In this document: positions 21,796 to 26,640 of the stretch, piece after piece
Numbering within the stretch: the first letter of the stretch is position 1
Layout of the letters: each line of letters starts with the position of its first letter
Assembly: GCA_964547995.1 (NCBI GenBank)
Contig: CAZJRB010000107.1
Location: 1-26,640, forward strand
Length of the DNA: 26,640 bases
Source of the DNA: CAZJRB01 sp964547995
GTDB taxonomy: Bacteria; Planctomycetota; Planctomycetia; Pirellulales; Thermoguttaceae
Direction: 5' to 3'
Notes under the pieces: model-generated
Databases searched by the model: none
What the model was told of the DNA's origin: nothing
The model's input: the letters and a program-made list of their open reading frames with translations, nothing else
Position numbers and translations under genes: made by a program

Positions 21796-22278
21796 CCGTT
21801 CCGTACCCCCGGTGGCTTGCACCATCGATATACGCGCCGTGCTGCGTAACGGTTGAAACTGCTGTGCCTTGCGTGCGACGGTAGCCGTATGCGCGGCGCC
21901 GCGAAAATGGTCGATTCTTGTCGTATTTCGCCACTGTGAATTGTGATCGGCCTGCTGTTCGCAGCGTTTTTTGTGTTGTTTGGTCCACTCTACTTGGGAT
22001 ACCTCATGTACCTCGGACGAGTTTTTGGAAGGACAGGTTGTCATGGTTAACCGGCGAAAGCCTTGGCAAACAGATGCGCCGAGCCTACACTGGATGAAAC
22101 TGGACTCTACGAGCTGCTGGCAACAGGAGCAGGAATTCGTGGCAGCTTGACAACGCTCGATGCGCGTGGGAAAGTAGCGCTGCGATCAGATCAACACCAC
22201 CATGTCTGCTCGACGATTCTGCCCCGTCATCTGGTATAAGGATGTAACGATCATCGCTCCTGATGAGAGGAGGAAGCA
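21796..22278. other. Gene-free spacer before the NHL-repeat operon
   Basis: No supported gene. A 35-aa hydrophobic frame (GTG 21943 to TAA 22050) has no ribosome site and directly follows a stop; I treat it as chance or relic. A TTGACA at 22146 lacks a matching -10 at the right distance; TATAAG near 22235 could be the -10 of the downstream operon. Confidence 0.4.
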
Positions 22279-23484
22279 ATGCAACATGTCCTTCACACGA
22301 GTCTATTCTTGGTCCTGCTGATAACGGGCGGTGCGGCTTGGACATGGGCCCAGGAAAAGGGGAATGCGCAGGATTCCCCGGAGATGATGCTCGACCCGAC
22401 GACACGGCAGTGGCGCGTCGACCGTTTTGCCGGCAATAGCACGGCGGGGTCGGTGGCGATGCAGGGTCCGGCTCGCGAGGTTGGCGGAATCACTCGTTGT
22501 GCGGTGGCCCCGGCGTCGGACGGTTCCGTGTTTCTCGCTACCGGTCGCAAGTGGGCGCACGACCGCATTGTGCGCGTCACGCCCGATGGCCAACTCCACC
22601 TGATCGCGGGCGGGGGCTCCAACCTGTCCGATGGCCCTGCCAGCCGGGCAAGAATACTGGTCGGCACCCGAGGCAATAGCCTTATCTATTCCCCTTCGGA
22701 TCAGAGCCTCTACTTCGTTCACACCGTTGTCCCCGCCGTGCGTCGACTGCGAAAGCAGAAGGGCCAATGGCTGGTGGAAGCCGTTGCCGGAAATCCCCTT
22801 CAGGCGGGACACGCGGACGGTGCGGCGAAGAAGGCCCTCTTGACTGAGCCGATGAGCATCGCCGTGACATCCACTGGCACGATCTACCTGCTGGACGATC
22901 GAAGGCATTTGCGAAAGATCGAAGATGGCCGGGTAACAACCGTGGCGAGCTTCCCCGGCGGACCGAAACCGCTGGATGGGCCGTTGAACGAGGCCGCCAT
23001 GGCCATCACCGACATGTCGGGCCATATCACTCTCGGCAAAAACGACGATACGCTGTACGTGGCCGATCACTGGCATTTCGCCGTCCGAAAGATCGATCTG
23101 AGAAGCGGCACCGTCACGACTGTCGCAGGCGTGCCGAAAGGACATGCCCGCTTCAACAAGAGTGCAGACGGGTCGGCTCTGACCCAGGCCAGCTTCAACA
23201 GCGGTTGCGCGTATGTTCAGTGGGATCCGGTCCACCGGGCCTTGTGGTGCGGTGGACCAGACGAGCACCGGTTCCGGTGGCTCAAAGACGGATCGGTACG
23301 GACCGTGATCGGCCGGCGAGGTAACAGGCGGTGGCCGCGCGACTCGCTCGGCGTGGCGGCCGATGCCGTGCAACTCGTGTGGAGCAATGTTGCCGCCGTC
23401 GATGCCGAAGGGGGAATCTATCTCGTGGCGGCCTCGGAAGGCGGTGTCTGGCGTGCGTCCCTTTCGAAGGAGGAAAAACGATGA
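22279..23484 (+). CDS. Secreted NHL-repeat beta-propeller protein
   Basis: 401 aa, ATG 22279 with GAGGAGG 5 bases upstream. Residues 1-24 are a signal peptide (SLFLVLLITGGAAWTWA then QEK). The mature part shows NHL-type blades, each with a pattern of G.V.TVAG then LYVADH and .HAIRKID-like text, for example RIVRVTPDGQLHLIAGGG, TIYLLDDRRHLRKIEDGRVT and DTLYVADHWHFAVRKIDLRS. Such propellers bind ligands or act as scaffolds in planctomycete periplasm or on the surface. Its stop overlaps the next start as ATGA, so the two are co-translated. The ligand is unknown. Confidence 0.8.
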   Translation: MQHVLHTSLFLVLLITGGAAWTWAQEKGNAQDSPEMMLDPTTRQWRVDRFAGNSTAGSVAMQGPAREVGGITRCAVAPASDGSVFLATGRKWAHDRIVRVTPDGQLHLIAGGGSNLSDGPASRARILVGTRGNSLIYSPSDQSLYFVHTVVPAVRRLRKQKGQWLVEAVAGNPLQAGHADGAAKKALLTEPMSIAVTSTGTIYLLDDRRHLRKIEDGRVTTVASFPGGPKPLDGPLNEAAMAITDMSGHITLGKNDDTLYVADHWHFAVRKIDLRSGTVTTVAGVPKGHARFNKSADGSALTQASFNSGCAYVQWDPVHRALWCGGPDEHRFRWLKDGSVRTVIGRRGNRRWPRDSLGVAADAVQLVWSNVAAVDAEGGIYLVAASEGGVWRASLSKEEKR

Positions 23485-24758
23485 TCCGGTTACTCGTTCT
23501 GGTGTTTCCGGTTGTGTCATCTGTGGCTCTGGCCGGGATTTCGGCCGAAGCGGACGATACCATTGAGGTCGGCCCGGAAATCCGGCTCTCGGAGAACGGA
23601 CCAGGTGAGGGTATTCAGCACGCTCCGCACGTAGCCTTTGGCGATGGCGTTTATCTGGTCGTCTGGCAGGAAGGTTGGCACGGCGAGGGAGGCCGCTCAC
23701 GTATCTACGCGGCTCGCATCTCGCCAGAGGGCAAGGTGCTCGACCCCGACGGCATTGCGATCTTGGCCGCTGGTGCGGGCATCCAGGAGTATCCCCGTGT
23801 CGCCTTTGGCGGGGACGTGTTTCTGGTCGCCTGGCAGGAACTGCACAACGAGGGCGACGCCGACGTGCTGGCGGCACGGGTGACTCCCAAAGGTAAGCTG
23901 CTCGACGTCAAACCGATATCGATCGCCGTCGGCCCCGGGACTCAAGCACTGCCTGATGTCGCCAGCGACAGTCGGGACTTCCTGGTTGTTTGGCAGTCCT
24001 TCGACGCCGGTGCGGCTGCGTTCCGGGGTTACGGCGTTCGAGTGTCGCCAGCGGGCAAGGTCGCCGAGGTTGTTGAAACCGGGGCTTTCCCGCAACCGCG
24101 GATCAACTGGTCCGGCGACGCCTACTTGGCCATCTACGGCGACCGGCACGTGACGAGTGTGAAGCTCGACCGCAACGGCCGTCCGATCAATCCATCGAAG
24201 TGGGGCCACGAAGTCATTCGAAACGTACGACAGCCCCGGCCCTCGATCGCAGGCGTCCCGAAGAAAGGTTGGTTGGTCGTCGTGCATCGGTCGGTGCCCG
24301 ACTACTGGGGATGGGGTGGTCCGGGTGGGATGCGGTGCTATCGGGTCACCCCGGAAGGCGAACTCGACCCGTCGCTCGAGCCACATCTGAAGCGGGACCG
24401 CGCCGGCAACTGGGGCCGCCTGCCGCATTGGCTTGACCTCGGCGGGCGCGGTGCGACGACTTGGCCCTGGGGCCAGTCCGCTTGTTGTTGGGACGGTCGA
24501 CACGTTGTCGCCATCTGGCCGCGACACCACGTTGTGAAGAAAGTCATGCTCGCCAACGCGGATCTCTATGCGGCGCGAGTCGGCGGGTGGGAGCCCGTCG
24601 ACAAGGAGCCGGTACCCGTCGCCACGGATCCGACCGAAGAACAAATGCCGGCCCTTGCCACCAGCGGCAACGGCCGACTATTCTGTGTTTACGAGAAACA
24701 CGAGCTGGACGGACGTGTCTTCATAACCGGTCGTGTCCTACGAACAACAAGAGAATGA
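23481..24758 (+). CDS. Secreted beta-propeller-like protein of unknown function
   Basis: 425 aa, ATG 23481 overlapping the previous stop, with AAGGAGG 7 bases upstream. A signal peptide (MIRLLVLVFPVVSSVALAG) is followed by repeating blades with the pattern P.VAFGDGVYLVVWQE, then IYAARISPEGKVLDPDGI, repeated at about 44-105, 105-150 and 150-195, and in degenerate form afterwards. This pattern resembles cell-surface propellers with a VxW and D/NG-V rhythm. No catalytic residues are evident. It is exported with the NHL-repeat protein, and the pair may form a complex. Family assignment is by repeat shape only. Confidence 0.75.
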   Translation: MIRLLVLVFPVVSSVALAGISAEADDTIEVGPEIRLSENGPGEGIQHAPHVAFGDGVYLVVWQEGWHGEGGRSRIYAARISPEGKVLDPDGIAILAAGAGIQEYPRVAFGGDVFLVAWQELHNEGDADVLAARVTPKGKLLDVKPISIAVGPGTQALPDVASDSRDFLVVWQSFDAGAAAFRGYGVRVSPAGKVAEVVETGAFPQPRINWSGDAYLAIYGDRHVTSVKLDRNGRPINPSKWGHEVIRNVRQPRPSIAGVPKKGWLVVVHRSVPDYWGWGGPGGMRCYRVTPEGELDPSLEPHLKRDRAGNWGRLPHWLDLGGRGATTWPWGQSACCWDGRHVVAIWPRHHVVKKVMLANADLYAARVGGWEPVDKEPVPVATDPTEEQMPALATSGNGRLFCVYEKHELDGRVFITGRVLRTTRE

Positions 24759-25108
24759 ATGGGACGTTTTGGGTATTGCCGCTGACGTACATCTGTGCCG
24801 GGTCCGTCGCCCCATTCTGACACAGCATTGCCAACCGGCACAATTAGCTGGCCGTCCGCGGCCAATCCGCCGATCTGAGGCCTATTTGGGCGGCCGGGTC
24901 CCCGGTCCTGGCCCACAAACAACATCGAAAAAGGTGCCCACAGTGGTGCCGAGGTGCCAACGATGGTGCCGACTCTGCTCGCCCCACCATCGCCGGAAAC
25001 AGCAACCGCTGCCATCTTGGTGCCCGACCGCGTGGGCTGGGGGAACCTCGACCACCCTGCTTGCCGACAACCCCGAAGGCGTGATAAGATTGCGACATCG
25101 CCAAGTGA
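24759..25108. other. Gene-free spacer with repeat copy 2
   Basis: No supported gene. The frames on either strand that cross this part mix unrelated text. It contains the dispersed repeat at 24986-25042 and short GGTGCC reiterations around 24935-24970. No convincing terminator for the operon ending at 24758 is seen. Confidence 0.45.
24986..25042 (+). repeat. Dispersed repeat, copy 2 (inverted relative to copies 1 and 3)
   Basis: Starts ACCATCGCCGGAAACAGCAA, which is identical to the reverse complement of the corresponding part of copy 3, then continues with about 80 percent identity through TTGGTG and CCG to GCTGGGG. Confidence 0.6.
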
Positions 25109-25330
25109 CGCAGCTACAGGCGAAGCGGCGGAAACGCGATACTCTTCAAGGTTGATTTCGAGCATGGAGTTGGTGATGCTCGTTTCCCCTCGGTCTTGGA
25201 AGGTGCTGTGTTTCGTGTTGTGCAGGAGAGCTTGACTAATGCAGTTCGACGCAGCCAGGCAGAGAAGGTTGAGATTGGATTACATCGGGACGATGGGTTG
25301 CGGCTTGAAATCAGCGATAATGGCGTGTGC
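25109..25330 (+). pseudogene. Histidine kinase (NarX/DegS type) C-terminal relic
   Basis: One open frame (25109 on, after a TGA at 25106-25108) reads FKVDFEHGVGDARFPSVLEG, then AVFRVVQESLTNAVRRSQAE and KVEIGLHRDDGLRLEISDNG. FRVVQESLTNAxRxSxA...V.I.L....L.L.ISDNG is the N box and start of the G1 box of HisKA_3/HATPase_c kinases. The upstream sensor and phospho-acceptor parts and the rest of the ATPase domain are missing; after ISDNGV the sequence turns into repeat-like DNA. A truncated relic of a signalling gene. Confidence 0.7.
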
Positions 25331-25896
25331 CCCCCGTCAGGTGGGCAAGCTGATGATGGTCGCCGTCGGTTGCCGATAATGGGGATACTGGTCTCCTGTC
25401 TGACCAGCTTGCGGCAGGGTCGCGGTGCCGATGGCCCCGCCGTTTGAATCTTGGGCGCAGGGTAGCAGCCCAACGCCAGAAATCGACCCAAATACGGCCT
25501 CGAAGGAGTGCGGCGGTGTTCCGAGACCTGTTGTGTTTAGGATCGCGAATTTGGAGCTGAAAATCGGGCTGACGTGCTGGGTTACGCCGATCATCTGGTA
25601 GGGTCCTAACAATCAAGTCCCCAGTACAGGCTCGGCTCATCTGCTCGCCAAGGCGTCGAACGCCCTGCCCCACGTCGCCCCCCAAACCTACGCCGTTGGC
25701 CACCAAAATAGCAGCGGTGTTGCTGTTTCCGGCGATGGTCGGTGGGTGAGTGGTCATGAGCTTGCGGGGCAGAAAGGCCGGGGGCAAGTGTGCAAGATCG
25801 CCGCGGCGTTCGGAACAACTTGCTGGCGGAAAACCGTCGGTATTGGTAAACTGAAGATTCGCCCAATGGTTGCCTCCAACCATCCTTGTCCGTGGC
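25331..25896. other. Gene-free spacer with repeat copy 3, before the kinase
   Basis: Open frames here (25311-26057 minus, 25337-25612 minus) have no ribosome sites and run antisense to the kinase or through repeat DNA. It contains repeat copy 3 at 25675-25739. No promoter could be assigned. Confidence 0.45.
25675..25739 (+). repeat. Dispersed repeat, copy 3
   Basis: Left 29 bases match copy 1 (3660-3687) in the same orientation; the whole segment matches copy 2 (24986-25042) in the opposite orientation, with a 2-base gap. Copies 2 and 3 flank the histidine-kinase relic as inverted repeats about 650 bases apart. Confidence 0.6.
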
Positions 25897-25908
25897 ATGA
25901 GGGAGACG

Positions 25909-26631
25909 ATGGCCGTTACCTCACCGGAAGAGCTTGTCAACCTGCTCCAGAAGAGCGAACTGCTCGAGGGCGAGCAACTGGAACAAGCCCGGGCTACGGT
26001 CCAGTCGGGGGACGATCCGGCCGCGGCCGCCAAGCGATGGGTCGATGCGGGGTTCATTTCCGAGTGGCAAGGGGCCCAGTTGGTCGCAGGGCGCAGCTCC
26101 TTCTATCTGGGCAAGTACCGCTTGATCCGATTACTCGGTCGGGGCGGCATGGGCGGCGTCTTCCTGGCAGAACATACCACGATGAATCGCCGGGTGGCTC
26201 TGAAAACCATCTCGCGTGAGTTCGGTAACACGCCCGGGGCCCTCGAACAATTCCTGCTCGAAGCGCGGACTATCGCTGCGCTCGATCATCCCAACATCTG
26301 TCAGGCGTACAGTTTTGACCAAGAGGGTGGACGGTTCTTTCTCGTGATGGAGTTCATCGAAGGCAAGGATCTCAACAAAGTTGTCGAGGAGCAAGGACCA
26401 CTGGAAAACAATCTGGCCGCCGATTACATCCGTCAGGCTGCCGAAGGACTCCAACACGGCCACGAGCGCAAGGTCATTCATTGTGACATCAAGCCGTCGA
26501 ATCTGCTCCTCAGCGAGAAGGGTGTCATCAAGATCGTTGACATGGGGATGAGCCGATTGCAGGATCCGGCCAAGGCCACGAAAGACTCTAGTCCTCAAAC
26601 AAGCGAAGCCAAATCGCGTTTCTTGCGCTGA
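25909..26631 (+). CDS. Ser/Thr protein kinase (Hanks type), truncated in the activation segment
   Basis: 240 aa from ATG 25909; an ATG at 25897 is also possible, and AGGGAG (25900-25905) is unusually close to the first. Residues 1-65 are a small helical N-terminal domain common in planctomycete kinases (TSPEELVNLLQKSELLEGEQ, ending ISEWQGAQLVAGR). Kinase motifs: GRGGMGGV (77-84), Lys99 in VALK, Glu118, HCDIKPSN (191-198; HCD for HRD), DMG (211-213; for DFG). The frame stops 27 residues after DMG, before any GT.xYMAPE substrate loop, so the C-lobe is missing. It is either a broken kinase or has a frameshift; the window ends 9 bases later, so this cannot be settled here. HCD and DMG are variants of the catalytic triplets. 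Confidence 0.8.
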   Translation: MAVTSPEELVNLLQKSELLEGEQLEQARATVQSGDDPAAAAKRWVDAGFISEWQGAQLVAGRSSFYLGKYRLIRLLGRGGMGGVFLAEHTTMNRRVALKTISREFGNTPGALEQFLLEARTIAALDHPNICQAYSFDQEGGRFFLVMEFIEGKDLNKVVEEQGPLENNLAADYIRQAAEGLQHGHERKVIHCDIKPSNLLLSEKGVIKIVDMGMSRLQDPAKATKDSSPQTSEAKSRFLR

Positions 26632-26640
26632 AGTTGCCGA

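Noticed and set aside
21943..22050. 35-aa hydrophobic ORF with GTG start
   Set aside because: No Shine-Dalgarno site and begins one codon after a stop; probably chance.
22303..23877. 524-aa minus-strand frame
   Set aside because: Antisense to the NHL-repeat protein, which has a signal peptide and coupled downstream gene.
25311..26057. 248-aa minus-strand frame
   Set aside because: Crosses a dispersed repeat and runs antisense to the kinase; no ribosome site.
1..26640. tRNA, rRNA, CRISPR array or integrase
   Set aside because: None recognised on either strand by reading; no tRNA-like cloverleaf or T-loop consensus and no recombinase motif was noticed.

Overview
The window is GC-rich, densely coding bacterial DNA and most likely comes from a planctomycete. 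This is inferred from gene content, not from a marker gene. Supporting signs are a secreted fucosidase/sulfatase locus, a planctomycete-style Ser/Thr kinase preceded by a small helical domain, many lineage-type conserved proteins of unknown function, and gene-poor spacers littered with decayed genes and a dispersed repeat.

Layout: (1) 1-3523, minus strand: an operon of GH29 alpha-L-fucosidase, sulfatase and the start of a third secreted protein that looks like a beta-helix polysaccharide-acting enzyme. It fits removal of fucose and sulfate from a sulfated polysaccharide. (2) 3524-4862: a spacer holding one copy of a dispersed repeat, an IS5-like transposase relic and the C-terminal relic of a nucleotide-sugar epimerase, each relic with an in-frame amber codon. 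(3) 4863-8206, minus strand: four closely packed genes of unknown function. (4) 8207-9093: a divergent intergenic region with three adjacent palindromes. (5) 9094-21425, plus strand: about 20 co-directional genes, most with strong Shine-Dalgarno sites and several overlapping, ending at a good intrinsic terminator (21583-21627). (6) 21628-25896: gene relics, a two-gene secreted propeller-type operon, and a spacer with a histidine-kinase relic and two more repeat copies. (7) 25909-26631: a Ser/Thr kinase that stops inside its activation segment.

The plus-strand cluster is the highlight. Its core, in order, encodes a beta-grasp ubiquitin-like protein (15266-15490), a protein joining an E2-like domain (HPHV, then Cys181) to a 26-cysteine RING/treble-clef-like zinc array (15588 onward), a JAB/MPN+ peptidase with a complete JAMM motif (16594-17316), and a ThiF/E1-like adenylating enzyme (17306-17962). 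That is a complete set for conjugating and removing a ubiquitin-like tag, with E2 and putative E3 on one chain. Upstream are a DUF1257 (Ycf35-like) protein, a DUF2997 protein and a Ycf46-like AAA+ ATPase, then several conserved unknowns. Downstream are a DNA sliding-clamp-like protein, a DNA-metabolism-type accessory protein and a Cas4/RecB-type PD-(D/E)XK nuclease with a probable Fe-S cluster. The working hypothesis is a bacterial ubiquitin-like pathway tied to DNA transactions, with the clamp-like protein as a candidate substrate, analogous to PCNA ubiquitination. Prokaryotic E1/E2/JAB/RING operons, PRTRC cassettes and the Bil antiviral system are known relatives in concept. The E2-zinc-array fusion and its pairing with a clamp, a nuclease and the Ycf35/Ycf46 module are what deserve follow-up.
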